A DNA stretch of 64,000 nt, from NCBI GenBank assembly GCA_029433345.1, contig JAQTHY010000001.1, forward strand, positions 1-64,000. Direction: 5' to 3'. Each line of letters opens with the position of its first letter. Within the stretch, counting starts at the first letter, position 1. Positions 10,076 to 19,996 of this stretch are shown in pieces. The notes under the pieces are model-generated. The model had not been told where the DNA came from. It saw nothing but the letters and a program-made list of their open reading frames with translations, and ran no database searches. The stretch is from Orbaceae bacterium ESL0727. GTDB lineage: Bacteria > Pseudomonadota > Gammaproteobacteria > Enterobacterales > Orbaceae. Both the position numbers and the translations under genes were made by a program.

Positions 10076-11062
10076 ATGACTTGGCAACCTTCAGCCCCTA
10101 TTACTCATTTAATTAAACGTGCAAAAATTATTGCAAAAGTGCGACAGTTTTTTGCTGATCGCTGTATCGCAGAAGTAGAAACACCGATATTAAGTCAATA
10201 TGCAGTCACTGATCTGCATTTAAGTTCGTTTCATACTCACTATTTCAAACCTGGTGAAGGCATCACCAGCAGTGATGCTGCATTAGGGAAAAAGATGTCA
10301 TTAGTGACAAGCCCTGAATACCATATGAAAAGGCTACTTGCCGCCGGCAGTGGCCCTATCTATCAAATCAGTAAATGTTTCCGTAACCATGAAGAGATTA
10401 GCCATTATCATAATCCCGAATTCACGATGCTTGAATGGTATCGCATCCAATTTGACATGATCCAGATAATTAATGAAGTAGATGATTTTTTACAAGATAT
10501 TTTAGATTGCGAACCAGCTGAACGCATTTCTTATCAAAATGCATTTATGCGTTACCTCAATATTGATCCGCTAAAAGCAAATCGTGATCAATTGATTAAT
10601 GCCATTACAGCACTGAATATCGGTTTGGATACACATGAATTGGATGAGGATACTTTACTGCAATGTTTATTTACATTTGGTATCGAACCTCATATTGGTC
10701 AAGAAAAACCTATCGTGGTTTATAACTTCCCGGCTTCGCAAGCTGCATTAGCTGAAATTAGCACCGAAGATCACCGAGTGGCGCGTCGTTTTGAGTTTTA
10801 TTATCGCGGAGTGGAATTAGCCAATGGCTTTAAAGAGCTAACCAATGCACAAGAACAGCGAAGCCGTTTCGAACATAATAACCAAGAACGTGCAGCAAAA
10901 GGATTAGACAAGCAAGCTATCGATGTCGAATTATTAGCGGCGATGGAAGCAGGTCTACCCGACTGTGCAGGTGTGGCGATTGGACTTGACCGCTTAATTA
11001 TGCTCGCTTTGGGTGCCAAATCCCTTGCTGACGTTATCTCATTTACATTTGAAAGAGCATAA
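10076..11062 (+). CDS. epmA: Elongation factor P--(R)-beta-lysine ligase EpmA
   Basis: EpmA (PoxA/GenX/YjeA) is a lysyl-tRNA-synthetase-like enzyme without an anticodon-binding domain that attaches beta-lysine to elongation factor P. The class II core is evident: [23 protein letters not shown], the [10 protein letters not shown] motif 2 region, [18 protein letters not shown] and the motif 3 end [12 protein letters not shown]. Length 328 aa matches the family (325 in E. coli). In E. coli this gene neighbours frdABCD; here it follows opgH and precedes rmuC by five bases. Confidence 0.96.
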   Translation: MTWQPSAPITHLIKRAKIIAKVRQFFADRCIAEVETPILSQYAVTDLHLSSFHTHYFKPGEGITSSDAALGKKMSLVTSPEYHMKRLLAAGSGPIYQISKCFRNHEEISHYHNPEFTMLEWYRIQFDMIQIINEVDDFLQDILDCEPAERISYQNAFMRYLNIDPLKANRDQLINAITALNIGLDTHELDEDTLLQCLFTFGIEPHIGQEKPIVVYNFPASQAALAEISTEDHRVARRFEFYYRGVELANGFKELTNAQEQRSRFEHNNQERAAKGLDKQAIDVELLAAMEAGLPDCAGVAIGLDRLIMLALGAKSLADVISFTFERA

Positions 11063-11067
11063 TCGTT

Positions 11068-12417
11068 GTGATAACAGAAATGACATTGACCACCGGACTA
11101 ACGATAGCCATAAGTTTATTGGCATTACTATTTTTAATCTTATGGATTAAAGCGCAACTCACACTCAATAATCAACATAAACTTTTTGCGTTAACACTCA
11201 CTCAAACAGAAGAAAGTAATCAAACTTTATTGCAAGAACGCAATCTATTACACGATGAATTAGCTCAATATAAACAGCAATATATTGAGCAAAAAATCAC
11301 AATCAGTGAACTGAAAACGCGCTTAGAAGAGACACTTTCTGCAACCGGTGAACGGCAGCGATTGCTAGAACAGAGTGAGCAACGACTGACGACCCAATTT
11401 GAGAATCTTGCCAATCGTATTTTCGAACATAGTGGTAAGCAGATCGAAGAACAGAATAAGCAGAGTTTGGACTATTTACTGTCGCCACTAAAAACACAGC
11501 TAGAAGGCTTCAAAAAGCAAGTACAAGATAGTTTTGGACAAGAGGCCAAAGAACGTCATACGTTAACCTATGAAATTCGTCATCTTCAACAGCTCAATGA
11601 ACAGATGAGTAAAGAGGCGAATAATCTGACCAATGCATTAAAAGGCAATAATAAAACCCAAGGTAATTGGGGCGAATTTATTCTCAGCCAAATCCTGGAA
11701 AACTCAGGTTTGCGTAATGGTTATGAATATCAGACGCAAGTTAGCCTAATGAATGAAGAAAACCGACGGCTACAACCCGATGTTATTGTTCACTTACCGC
11801 AAGGTGGCGATGTTATCATTGATTCCAAAATGACCTTAGTTGCTTATGAACGCTATTTTAATAGCGATAATGACGAGACACGCGCCAAAGCGCTGTCCGA
11901 ACATCTGGCTGCGGTACGAACACACCTAAAACAACTTAGCCAGAAGGATTACCATAAACTGCTCGGTATCCATTCGCTGGACTATATTTTAATGTTTATC
12001 CCGGTTGAGCCAGCGTTTCTAAGTGCAATAGAGCAAGATCCGACCTTAATTAACGACGCATTAAATAATAATATTATGTTAGTCAGCCCAACAACATTGC
12101 TAGTTGCCTTGCGGACTATCCATAATTTATGGCGCTTTGAATATCAAAATAAGAATGCGGAACGCATTGCCGACAAAGCCGGCAAACTTTACGATAAAAT
12201 GCGACTTTTTATTGATGATATGGAAACCCTGGGCAATTGCCTAAACAAAGCACAGCAAACGTATCAAAACTCAATGTCTAAACTGTCTAAAGGCCGTGGT
12301 AATCTGATTGGACAAGTAGAACAATTTAGAGCACTCGGTGTTCCAGTTAAAAAACCGATCAACGAAGCGCTCTCTTTATCCGCCCAAGAAGAACTGGATC
12401 AGCAAGATGAATCCTAA
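11068..12417 (+). CDS. rmuC: DNA recombination protein RmuC
   Basis: RmuC limits recombination at inverted or short repeats. It has an N-terminal membrane anchor (about residues 8-26), a long coiled coil rich in Gln/Glu/Leu (about 30-150), then the RmuC nuclease-like domain with GNWGEFIL, QPDVIVHLP and DVIIDSKMTLVAYERY (PD-(D/E)XK-like core), and a further helical region. The annotated start is a GTG at 11068, five bases after epmA; an ATG four codons in (11080) would also serve. An RmuC-type gene is of interest in a genome so rich in short tandem repeats, though no causal link is implied. Confidence 0.94.
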   Translation: MITEMTLTTGLTIAISLLALLFLILWIKAQLTLNNQHKLFALTLTQTEESNQTLLQERNLLHDELAQYKQQYIEQKITISELKTRLEETLSATGERQRLLEQSEQRLTTQFENLANRIFEHSGKQIEEQNKQSLDYLLSPLKTQLEGFKKQVQDSFGQEAKERHTLTYEIRHLQQLNEQMSKEANNLTNALKGNNKTQGNWGEFILSQILENSGLRNGYEYQTQVSLMNEENRRLQPDVIVHLPQGGDVIIDSKMTLVAYERYFNSDNDETRAKALSEHLAAVRTHLKQLSQKDYHKLLGIHSLDYILMFIPVEPAFLSAIEQDPTLINDALNNNIMLVSPTTLLVALRTIHNLWRFEYQNKNAERIADKAGKLYDKMRLFIDDMETLGNCLNKAQQTYQNSMSKLSKGRGNLIGQVEQFRALGVPVKKPINEALSLSAQEELDQQDES

Positions 12418-12434
12418 TCACATCATGCAATGAA

Positions 12435-12971
12435 TTAGTTTTTACGGGTAAACCACATTGCCCGTAACACATTATCTTTCATCCAGAAATGATGAAATAG
12501 CGCTGCCGCAGAATGCAATACAATTAATCCAATAAAAATAAATGCCCCAATATTATGTATCATGCGCATATCAGCACGCATCTCAATTGGCAACGAAACA
12601 CCGGGAATGGTAAACAGATCCAAAAAATTAATGCCTCGATTACTCATAAAATAACCGGATAACGGAATCACCAATAAACCAATATAGATAAAACCTTGCA
12701 CCGATTTAGATAATGCTCTGAAAAGGCGCTGCGATACATCCAATACATCTGGCACGCCTTTGGTTTTAATCAAAATTAAACGCCATACCGTTAACAGTAA
12801 AATCAAAAAACCGATTGATTTATGCAACATTATCACTATACGTCGATCCGGCAAAATATCACGACATAACGCTAACGAAATAGCAATCACAATAAGCAAT
12901 GCGGTAATCCAATGGATAATAACTTGCCACGTATTATAATGTGGAAAATGGAAGTCAGGACTGTTTTTCAT
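12435..12971 (-). CDS. Cytochrome b561 (CybB type)
   Basis: Four-helix di-haem b cytochrome of the inner membrane that passes electrons to or from quinone. Heme-ligand histidines are placed as in the family: WQVIIHWI in helix 1, MLHKSIGF in helix 2, RMIHNIGAF in helix 3 and VLHSAAALFHHF in helix 4. Length 178 aa is typical. The gene converges with rmuC with a 17-base gap and has no obvious partner gene, so its electron donor is unknown. Confidence 0.9.
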   Translation of the reverse strand: MKNSPDFHFPHYNTWQVIIHWITALLIVIAISLALCRDILPDRRIVIMLHKSIGFLILLLTVWRLILIKTKGVPDVLDVSQRLFRALSKSVQGFIYIGLLVIPLSGYFMSNRGINFLDLFTIPGVSLPIEMRADMRMIHNIGAFIFIGLIVLHSAAALFHHFWMKDNVLRAMWFTRKN

Positions 12972-13169
12972 AGTATCTCTATTTTACGATTTAGATTAAA
13001 TTCAGCACACTAAAACATGGCTTTTACAAAACATAGTCCTTATAAAACCAGGCCTTTATAAAAATAGTTCGCGCGGAATAAATAATCTGACCAATGCTAG
13101 AAAAATCACATTCTATCACTTAAAATAGCCAATACTCTACTTATATTTATTTCATGGATTTTAAAATTT

Positions 13170-14081
13170 ATGCCTATTTTTTATATCGTTATCGCAGTTA
13201 TTGTTGTATTTTCCATCGTCACCGTATGCCAAGCCGTCATCATTGTTCCTCAAGGATATCAATATACCATTACCCGTTTTGGCAGATATATCCATACTGT
13301 TGAACCCGGGCTCAATATAATTGTGCCCTTTATGGATGGCGTGGGTCGCAAAATTAATATGATGGAACAAGTTCTTGATATTCCTTCTCAAGAAGTGATA
13401 TCGAAAGATAACGCTAATGTACAAATTGATGCTGTCTGCTTTATTCAAGTGCAAGATGCAGCGCGTGCGGCTTACCAAGTTAATCAATTAGATCGCGCGG
13501 TCATTAATCTAATGATGACAAATATTCGTACCGTGCTCGGCAGTATGGAATTAGATGAGATGTTGTCACAACGTGATCATATCAATACTAAACTTTTAAG
13601 CATTGTCGACGAAGCGACAAGTCCTTGGGGTATTAAAATTACCCGTATTGAAATACGTGATGTCCGTCCACCAGCAGAATTAATTGCCGCCATGAATGCA
13701 CAAATGAAAGCTGAGCGAAATAAACGTGCCGAAATTCTCGAAGCGGAAGGGATTCGACAAGCAGCCATTTTACGTTCTGAAGGTGAAAAGCAGTCTGAAA
13801 TACTTAAAGCAGAAGGGGATAGACAAGCCGCGTTCTTACAAGCTGAAGCGCGTGAACGTGCGGCAGAAGCCGAAGCGAAAGCCACACAAATGGTGTCCGA
13901 TGCAATTGCAGCTGGTAATATTAATGCAATTAATTACTTTATTGCACAAAAATATACTGATGCCCTAAAAGGAATCGGTTCTGCTAATAATAGCAAAGTG
14001 ATTATGATGCCACTTGATGCCGCTAATTTAATGGGCAGTATTGGGGGAATTACTGAGCTTATCAAAAGCACTAAACAGTAA
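13170..14081 (+). CDS. qmcA: SPFH/stomatin-like membrane protease modulator QmcA
   Basis: Band-7 (SPFH) protein that forms large oligomers at the inner membrane and is linked to FtsH quality control. It has an N-terminal transmembrane helix (residues 3-22), then [20 protein letters not shown] and [16 protein letters not shown] of the SPFH domain. A long alanine/glutamate/arginine-rich coiled coil follows (about residues 170-240, with repeated EAEG/RQA units). Length 303 aa equals the family norm. The next gene encodes an NfeD protein, the usual partner of stomatins. Confidence 0.94.
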   Translation: MPIFYIVIAVIVVFSIVTVCQAVIIVPQGYQYTITRFGRYIHTVEPGLNIIVPFMDGVGRKINMMEQVLDIPSQEVISKDNANVQIDAVCFIQVQDAARAAYQVNQLDRAVINLMMTNIRTVLGSMELDEMLSQRDHINTKLLSIVDEATSPWGIKITRIEIRDVRPPAELIAAMNAQMKAERNKRAEILEAEGIRQAAILRSEGEKQSEILKAEGDRQAAFLQAEARERAAEAEAKATQMVSDAIAAGNINAINYFIAQKYTDALKGIGSANNSKVIMMPLDAANLMGSIGGITELIKSTKQ

Positions 14082-14124
14082 TATAAAGCCATAACATTAA
14101 TTATCCTATCAAACAAGAAAAGAT

Positions 14125-14153
14125 AAGTGATCATCCCGATCGCTTTTCTTTTC
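14125..14153 (+). terminator. Hairpin after qmcA
   Basis: Arms AAGTGATC (14125-14132) and GATCGCTT (14138-14145) pair with one G-T wobble and a five-base loop, followed by TTCTTTTC. This could reduce read-through from qmcA into the NfeD gene; no other strong start signal lies in the 116-base gap. Confidence 0.45.
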
Positions 14154-14197
14154 TACCTTTCGTGGACCACAGTTGAAGAAATATAACGGATATATAT

Positions 14198-14659
14198 ATG
14201 AATGAATTTTTATCCACTATTTACCAATCACCTAATTGGTTTTTTATGACATTAGGCGGCATCTTACTTATTTGTGAACTCCTTAGTGCCTGTAGTGGTT
14301 ACGCACTTTGGAGCGGTATTGCCGCGCTTGTGGTCGGCTTATTCGCCTGGGTCATTCCACTATCCTGGTCAACCTTATGGCTGCTCTTTGCCATTTTTAC
14401 GCTCATTGCTGCTTACCTTTGGTGGATGTGGCTAAAAAAACATAATCAGAAACAACCGATTGCTGAACAACTTAATCAGCCACAAAAAGCCTTAATTGGC
14501 ATAAAAACTGTTGTCGTTGAGCCAATTCAGCTCGGTTCGGGCAGAGTTAAAATTAACGATGGCACGTGGCCAGCAAAATGTCAGGAAGATTTGCCAAAAG
14601 GAACACCGGTGCAAATCGTCGCCGTAGAGGGCTTAGTGGTACAGGTTGTCAAAATCTAA
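14198..14659 (+). CDS. NfeD family membrane protein (YbbJ-like)
   Basis: Short-type NfeD protein that pairs with SPFH proteins such as QmcA. There are three hydrophobic segments in the first 90 residues (about 14-36, 40-58, 62-85). A C-terminal OB-fold-like domain of about 55 residues follows, with GSGRVKINDGTWPAKC and GTPVQIVAVEGLVVQV. Length 153 aa is typical of the E. coli YbbJ group. Position directly after qmcA matches the usual operon. Confidence 0.92.
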   Translation: MNEFLSTIYQSPNWFFMTLGGILLICELLSACSGYALWSGIAALVVGLFAWVIPLSWSTLWLLFAIFTLIAAYLWWMWLKKHNQKQPIAEQLNQPQKALIGIKTVVVEPIQLGSGRVKINDGTWPAKCQEDLPKGTPVQIVAVEGLVVQVVKI

Positions 14660-14678
14660 CCATGCTTATTGACTGGTA

Positions 14679-14762
14679 ATTATTGGTTATGAATTCTTGG
14701 TTATGAATTCTTGGTTATAGATTATTGGTTATTAATTGTTGACCATGAATTATCAATTATAA
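14679..14762. repeat. 14-bp tandem array between convergent genes
   Basis: Six consecutive 14-bp units of the form ATTATTGGTTATGA (14679-14692, 14693-14706, 14707-14720, 14721-14734, 14735-14748, 14749-14762), with one to six mismatches each. It sits in the gap between the NfeD gene and clsC; related TTGACCATxA sequence continues to about 14806. Confidence 0.85.
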
Positions 14763-14818
14763 ATTGGATTGTTGACCATCAAACATTGGATGTTGATCAT
14801 TAATTATTGGCTTGCCAG

Positions 14819-16480
14819 CTAAAGTTGCGATTCAATAGGTAATTTCGCAATAATCTTAATAGCAAGCCGTTGCCACCATTTGCTAGCGGGATCTTTAAAC
14901 CATATTTTATATTGATCATGACTATCTATCCCACGCCAATAAAGCTTATTATTTTGCAAACCTAGCCGGTAACTAAAATCTGCACTACTGCGCAAAATAA
15001 ACTCTTGTTGTAATGCATTCACCATCGCGACATCATCAAACAGTACCCCCATTTCGCAATTTAGATTGGCTGATCGCGGATCAAAATTAAATGAACCCAC
15101 AAATCCCTTCTTATCGTCGACAAGAAAAGCTTTGGTATGCAAACTGGCGCCGCTAGAACCAATCAACTTTTTCCCCGTCTTGCCAAACGGTCTAAGTTCA
15201 TAGAGTTTAATGCCCGCTTTCAATAACGGCACCCGGTAAGGTGCATAGCCACCATGCGCCATGAGGACATCATTGGTCACTAACGAATTGGTTAAAATCG
15301 CCATATCAACGCCAGCACGTCGCAATTGGGCAAATTGTGCAACACCACGTTTTCCGGGAACAAAATAGGGTGAAATAATACATAATATTTGCTGTGATTG
15401 ACCTAAAATTGGCACTAATGTATTGAGTAACCATTCACTACTTTGTTGAGCAGCAGCTTTGCAAGGTGGATCGGAAATAATCTGTACATTATCGCTCCAA
15501 TGCAAAGGCCAATGTGCTTCTTGATGATGATTGGATTGATGAATCTCTTCTTGATGACTATTCCGTTGATAACTGTTTTGTGGATGACTGTTTGGTGGAT
15601 AATTGTCTGACTGATAGTTGCTTTGTCGTTGATTATGAAATAGCGCTTTTATAGTCGGAATTTCGGCTACTTTTTTCAGATAGGGAGAAGCCATTACACT
15701 AGCTTGTTGGGCATGAATTCGCTTTCTTAACTGATCTAATGCATCAGATTTCGCAAAAATTAATGCTTTGATCGGAATCACCACATCACTATTCCAAAAA
15801 GAATCAAAAATCGCTGTGGCATCTTGTACGGCACGGCCACCAATTAAGAGATCAATATCAAAAAAGTTACGATTTTCTGCCGCGCCAAAATACTCATTAC
15901 CAATATTTCGTCCACCTGCAATAGTCATCCGCCCATCGACAATCCACAGTTTATTATGCATCCGTCGATTAACACTAAAAAAACGCAACAACATTTCGAT
16001 ACCGCGCATTAACGTATTATTACGAATACGGGTTGGATTAAACATGCGGATTTCAATATTAGGGTGCAGATTCATCACAGCCAATAGATGACTATTATGA
16101 ATATTCATATCATCAAGCAATATACGCACACGTACACCGCGATCAGCCGCTTTTAATAACTCTAGCCCGAGCAGCCGCCCAGTTAAATCATCATGCCAGA
16201 TATAATATTGCAGATCTAAACTGCGCCCCGCTTCTTGTGCACTCAGTGAGCGAATAGCAAACGCATCCAGATTACTCGGAATCAACATTAAGCAACTTTG
16301 GTTAGGGTGAGATAACACAATGTGATGCAAAATGCGATCTAATGAGGTTTGCTCAGGTGACAGAGGTAAAGCATAGCTTGATTCGCCTTTGGCGCGCTTA
16401 GCAAAGCGACCATAACTGTAGAGTGAAAGCAAAGACGCGAGAATAAAAATCGCAATAATAATTAAAAAAAGAATCATCAC
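14819..16480 (-). CDS. clsC: Cardiolipin synthase, ClsC/YmdC type, with inserted repeat
   Basis: Phospholipase-D superfamily enzyme that makes cardiolipin; the ClsC group uses phosphatidylethanolamine plus phosphatidylglycerol. An N-terminal hydrophobic anchor (residues 2-22) precedes two HKD motifs: HNKLWIVD at about residues 175-182, with GGRNIG after it, and HTKAFLVD near residue 445, with GSFNFDPRSANLN. The signatures RRMHNK and FNPTRIRNN favour ClsC over ClsA. At 553 aa it is about 80 longer than E. coli ClsC. Part of the difference is a Gln/Asn/Ser/His-rich five-residue repeat at residues 286-320 between the two halves. No ymdB-like partner is adjacent. Confidence 0.88.
   Translation of the reverse strand: MMILFLIIIAIFILASLLSLYSYGRFAKRAKGESSYALPLSPEQTSLDRILHHIVLSHPNQSCLMLIPSNLDAFAIRSLSAQEAGRSLDLQYYIWHDDLTGRLLGLELLKAADRGVRVRILLDDMNIHNSHLLAVMNLHPNIEIRMFNPTRIRNNTLMRGIEMLLRFFSVNRRMHNKLWIVDGRMTIAGGRNIGNEYFGAAENRNFFDIDLLIGGRAVQDATAIFDSFWNSDVVIPIKALIFAKSDALDQLRKRIHAQQASVMASPYLKKVAEIPTIKALFHNQRQSNYQSDNYPPNSHPQNSYQRNSHQEEIHQSNHHQEAHWPLHWSDNVQIISDPPCKAAAQQSSEWLLNTLVPILGQSQQILCIISPYFVPGKRGVAQFAQLRRAGVDMAILTNSLVTNDVLMAHGGYAPYRVPLLKAGIKLYELRPFGKTGKKLIGSSGASLHTKAFLVDDKKGFVGSFNFDPRSANLNCEMGVLFDDVAMVNALQQEFILRSSADFSYRLGLQNNKLYWRGIDSHDQYKIWFKDPASKWWQRLAIKIIAKLPIESQL
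15521..15625 (-). repeat. In-frame 15-bp tandem repeat inside clsC
   Basis: Seven consecutive 15-bp units (15521-15535 through 15611-15625), each starting TTGAT, TGGAT or CTGAT on the plus strand. They encode seven five-residue units such as PNSHP, QNSYQ and RNSHQ in the linker between the two phospholipase-D halves. Confidence 0.92.
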
Positions 16481-16589
16481 CCCACCCTGTATACTATTTT
16501 ATTATCGCGGCTAATTGCGACTTAATTGTTTTAGCTCATCACCGTCGATAAAAAGGCTTGCAGATGAAATAAAATAGATAGCAAAAATT

Positions 16590-16617
16590 ATACACAAACG
16601 TATAGTAATTCTGAAAC
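16590..16617 (-). repeat. Dispersed GTTTCAGA element, copy C
   Basis: Read on the minus strand it starts GTTTCAGAATTACTATACG and ends TTTGTGTAT. It differs from copies A and B mainly in the middle (AATTACTA against AGTTACCC). It lies upstream of clsC and about 75 bases from a CTAT-rich array. Confidence 0.8.
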
Positions 16618-16691
16618 ATCCTCATCACGCGTTTGCTAAATCGACTACGGCTAAGTGTGATCCCAAATAGCAGAGTTCGAAACAGTGACGA

Positions 16692-16743
16692 CTATCTATT
16701 ATCTATACCTATATCTCTATTATCTATATATCACCTATCTATT
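16692..16743. repeat. Degenerate CTAT-rich repeat
   Basis: A low-complexity tract built from CTATCTATTATCTATA-like units with imperfect 11-18 base spacing. It lies just downstream of bglX. Confidence 0.6.
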
Positions 16744-16796
16744 TTAGTATGCCGCCGAGCACCGTCGACGGCAGTGTACCAAAACAAATGGGTGGA

Positions 16797-19376
16797 CTAC
16801 TCGCCCAATAAGGTAAATGTCTGCTTAGTTTGTGTGGTTGAATCAAAACCAACAAACAGATTAAAATCTCCCGGTTCGGCAACAAATTGCATCTTATCAT
16901 TCCAGAATTTCAACATATCTGGTGTGATCACAAATTTTACTTGCCCTTTAGTATGGGGCTCAAGTGTCACCATTTCGAAACCGATCAACTGCTTAACGGG
17001 ACGACTAACCGACGCAGTAATATCTTGCAGATAAAATTGCACAGCCTGACTACCTGCTCTATCACCACTATTTTCAACATTGGCAGTCACCACAATTTGC
17101 CCATCTGATGTGATCTTATTATCCGATAACGTAAAATCGACATTAAATGTGGTATAACTGAGCCCGAAACCAAATGGAAAGAGTGGTTCATTTGGACTAT
17201 CAAAATAAGAAGTGGTGTATTTACCCATGTTTTCCTTGCCATACGGTCGACCGGTATTTAGGTGACTATAATAGACTGGAATTTGCCCGACACTGAGTGG
17301 AAAGGACATAGGTAATTTACCCGATGGATTATAATCGCCATAAAGAACATCCGCGATCGCATCGCCCCCTTCGGTACCTAAAAACCACGTTTCTAACATC
17401 GCATCGGCTTGTTTGTACTCTTCTGGTACCGTTAATGGACGACCATTCATTAATGCAATGACTAACGGTTTACCGGTTGCTTTTAATGCCGCCAACAACC
17501 GTTTTTGGCTAGCTTGTAAAGAGAGATCTGTACGACTAGAAGATTCATGCGCCATCCCTTCCGCTTCCCCGACAAACGCCACAACAACATCGGCATTTTT
17601 GGCCTTATCAACCGCTTCGGCAATAAGTGTATCGGCTGGGCGTTCATCAAATTTAGTGGTCATTTCATACAGATTTAAAAAACTAAATAAGGCTAAATCA
17701 TCCGAAAAATTCGCGCCAAAGGCATAACTGATTAAATTAGGATTATGTGCCGCTTTTTGTATGCCTTGCAATGGCGTAATGGCTGAAGCTGAACGGCCGG
17801 CTCCTGACCAGCTACCTAATACATCGCGTTTTGAGTCAGCCAAAGGTCCAATGACTGCCACTTTTTGATCTTTCGATAATGGCAATAACGGCTGCTCAAT
17901 ACCGGATTGACTGTTGCGTATTTTCGCATTTTTTAACAGAACAATACTACGACGAGCGACATCACGTGCGTCATCACGGTGTAAGCGATCATCGCTAAAC
18001 ATACTCTCCACACCGAAATTAGGATCTAAATTACGATATGGATCGTTAAAAAGTCCCATCTCATATTTCAACGCTAACACATGTCTAACCGCATTATCAA
18101 TTTCGGCAATGTTTAACACACCTTCATTAATTAATTGTGGAATAAATTGCAAAAAGTACTCATCATTCATACTCATATCTATACCAGCTTTTATCGAAGC
18201 TCGTACAGCATCTTTTGGATCTTTTGCGACACCATGATTAATCAACTCACGAATCGCCCCATGATCACTCACCACCACACCATCAAAATGCCATTGGTTA
18301 CGCAATACATCGGTTAAGAGCCAATGGTTAGCGGTTGCCGGAATACCATTAATCGAAACCAGTGAAGCCATGACCACTTTACTACCGGCATCGATTGCCG
18401 CTTTATAAGGGACCAGATATTCTTGGAACATCTTACGTTCACTCATATCGGTACTGTTATACTCGCGCCCGCCTTCAACGGCACCATATTGGGCAAAATG
18501 CTTGACAGCCGTCACAAGCGAATGCTTATCTTTCAGCGACTGTTTTTGCATCTTTTCAACAAAAATACGTCCCGCTTCTGACGTAAGATAAGGATCCTCA
18601 CCAAAGCCTTCCGAAACACGTCCCCATCTTGGATCACGCGTAATATCAACCATCGGTGCCCAGGTAATATTCAAGCCATCAGATGTCGCTTCATAAGCCG
18701 AAACCTCTGCCGCTTTACCAATAGCATTACGATCCCATGTAGCTGCCAGCCCTAAATTGATCGGGAATACGGTACGATGACCATGCACAATATCAAAACC
18801 AAACAGTAATGGAATCTTATTCGGTGTCTTCATCGCACGATCTTGCATATGTGTGAGATCCGGCTCGACCACTGTATTAAAAATCCCGCCGATTTCCCCT
18901 GCTTCAATCTGCTCTAACGCTTTCTCTAATGTTAAATCGCCACCCACGCTCAATAAACGTAGTTGACCAATTTTCTCTTTGAGGCTCATTTTAGCCAGAA
19001 GATTATCTACAAATACCGACTGCTCATTCTTAGCCGCTTGTTCAGCCGAAACATTCGCAGAGGAAGGGGTGGCTGAAGGTGTAGCAGTTGTCACAGCGGG
19101 TGTAGCCGCTGCAGGTGTGGTTGAAACTGCAGGTGTAGACGGTGAAGCAGGCGTTTCTGGCGAAGGCGCGGTTGCAGAAGAGATAGACTCTGGAACAGCT
19201 TCTACCTTGACGGGATCTACCGGTGCTAGCGCTGGTTGTGCGACAGGTGCCGGTGCGGGTGTTGCCTGTTCAGTTGGAATAGGTTGTGCCGTCGATGATG
19301 ATTCAGATGTCGTAGAATCGGCAAGTGTCTGCCCTGAAACTAAGGCCGACAATAATAATATAACGATCTTTTTCAT
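16797..19376 (-). CDS. bglX: Periplasmic beta-glucosidase BglX (GH3) with long Pro/Ala/Thr linker
   Basis: Glycoside hydrolase family 3 enzyme that removes terminal beta-linked glucose in the periplasm. Starting at MKKIVILLLSAL gives a clean signal peptide ending near LADS; the frame also allows upstream ATGs at 19391 and 19403. About 85 residues of a Pro/Ala/Thr/Ser-rich linker follow, absent from E. coli BglX (765 aa). The catalytic region then runs from SLKEKIGQLRLLSVGG through GFDIVHGHRTVFP, KHFAQYG and the nucleophile motif VVSDHGA (near residue 378 of the longer frame), to the GH3 C-terminal domain (VIGPLADSKRDVLGSW) and a fibronectin-III-like end. The linker suggests surface tethering or simple repeat expansion. 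Confidence 0.92.
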   Translation of the reverse strand: MKKIVILLLSALVSGQTLADSTTSESSSTAQPIPTEQATPAPAPVAQPALAPVDPVKVEAVPESISSATAPSPETPASPSTPAVSTTPAAATPAVTTATPSATPSSANVSAEQAAKNEQSVFVDNLLAKMSLKEKIGQLRLLSVGGDLTLEKALEQIEAGEIGGIFNTVVEPDLTHMQDRAMKTPNKIPLLFGFDIVHGHRTVFPINLGLAATWDRNAIGKAAEVSAYEATSDGLNITWAPMVDITRDPRWGRVSEGFGEDPYLTSEAGRIFVEKMQKQSLKDKHSLVTAVKHFAQYGAVEGGREYNSTDMSERKMFQEYLVPYKAAIDAGSKVVMASLVSINGIPATANHWLLTDVLRNQWHFDGVVVSDHGAIRELINHGVAKDPKDAVRASIKAGIDMSMNDEYFLQFIPQLINEGVLNIAEIDNAVRHVLALKYEMGLFNDPYRNLDPNFGVESMFSDDRLHRDDARDVARRSIVLLKNAKIRNSQSGIEQPLLPLSKDQKVAVIGPLADSKRDVLGSWSGAGRSASAITPLQGIQKAAHNPNLISYAFGANFSDDLALFSFLNLYEMTTKFDERPADTLIAEAVDKAKNADVVVAFVGEAEGMAHESSSRTDLSLQASQKRLLAALKATGKPLVIALMNGRPLTVPEEYKQADAMLETWFLGTEGGDAIADVLYGDYNPSGKLPMSFPLSVGQIPVYYSHLNTGRPYGKENMGKYTTSYFDSPNEPLFPFGFGLSYTTFNVDFTLSDNKITSDGQIVVTANVENSGDRAGSQAVQFYLQDITASVSRPVKQLIGFEMVTLEPHTKGQVKFVITPDMLKFWNDKMQFVAEPGDFNLFVGFDSTTQTKQTFTLLGE

Positions 19377-19399
19377 AATGATCTTATTCATAAGCATGC

Positions 19400-19891
19400 T
19401 CAATCCCGAAAGTTAGTAAACTGAAACGGTTGCCCTAATTCAGCGTTTTTCACCAATGCAATTGCGGTTTGCAAATCATCACGTGATTTACCTGTCACCC
19501 GCACCTGTTCACCCTGTACTTGAGTCTGTACTTTAAGTTTGTTATCTTTAATTAATTTAACAATCTTTTTAGCCAGTTCTTTATCAATACCTTGTTTAAG
19601 TTTGACTGTGATACTATAAAGCTTACCGCTATGTTCAATGTCTTCGGGAATCTCTAACGCCCCACCATCAATCCCCCGTTTTGCCAATTTTTCTCGCAAC
19701 ATATCTAATAACTGTTGGACTTGGAATTCAGATTGACTGGTGACTTTAATGGTTTCATTTTTTTCGTTTAATTCAAACGACGCTTCCACATTTTTAAAAT
19801 CCCAACGGGTGGTTAATTCACGCGTTGCATTCTCAACGCCATTTTGCACTTCTGGCATTTGAATTTCGGATACAATATCAAAAGAAGGCAT
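19400..19891 (-). CDS. yajQ: YajQ family nucleotide-binding protein
   Basis: Small cytoplasmic protein of two ferredoxin-like folds; family members bind nucleotides or RNA, and some bind cyclic-di-GMP. [26 protein letters not shown] is split here as the usual opening [10 protein letters not shown] followed by the NA(T)RE region; later come [16 protein letters not shown] and [12 protein letters not shown]. The start at 19891 has a good ribosome site (AGGAAAGAG just upstream) and gives 163 residues, the usual length; the frame also extends nine codons upstream. It lies between dapD and bglX on the same strand. Confidence 0.95.
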   Translation of the reverse strand: MPSFDIVSEIQMPEVQNGVENATRELTTRWDFKNVEASFELNEKNETIKVTSQSEFQVQQLLDMLREKLAKRGIDGGALEIPEDIEHSGKLYSITVKLKQGIDKELAKKIVKLIKDNKLKVQTQVQGEQVRVTGKSRDDLQTAIALVKNAELGQPFQFTNFRD

Positions 19892-19996
19892 CTCTCTTTC
19901 CTGTATAATTATCTCCATTTACTACTGTAAATGGAGTGATGATTTTGAAGATAACGGTAAACGCTTTTTTATATCAAGCAGATTAAGGATTAATCA

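Larger units (their letters stand above)
16481..16796. other. Intergenic region between bglX and clsC
   Basis: A 316-base gap upstream of clsC and downstream of bglX. It holds a diverged dispersed element on the minus strand (16590-16617), a CTAT-rich degenerate repeat (16692-16743) and a G+C-rich palindrome with the arms TGCCG and CGGCA (16750-16773), which may end bglX transcription. No ORF was accepted here. Confidence 0.55.

Noticed and set aside
13161-13487. 108-codon minus-strand ORF
   Set aside because: Antisense to qmcA, whose coding evidence is strong.
14679-14762. Possible CRISPR or integron-type repeats
   Set aside because: Units of 14 bp are directly adjacent and degenerate; there are no spacers or recombination genes.
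18979-19416. 145-codon plus-strand ORF rich in Ala/Gly/Val
   Set aside because: It is the antisense shadow of the Pro/Ala/Thr linker of BglX.
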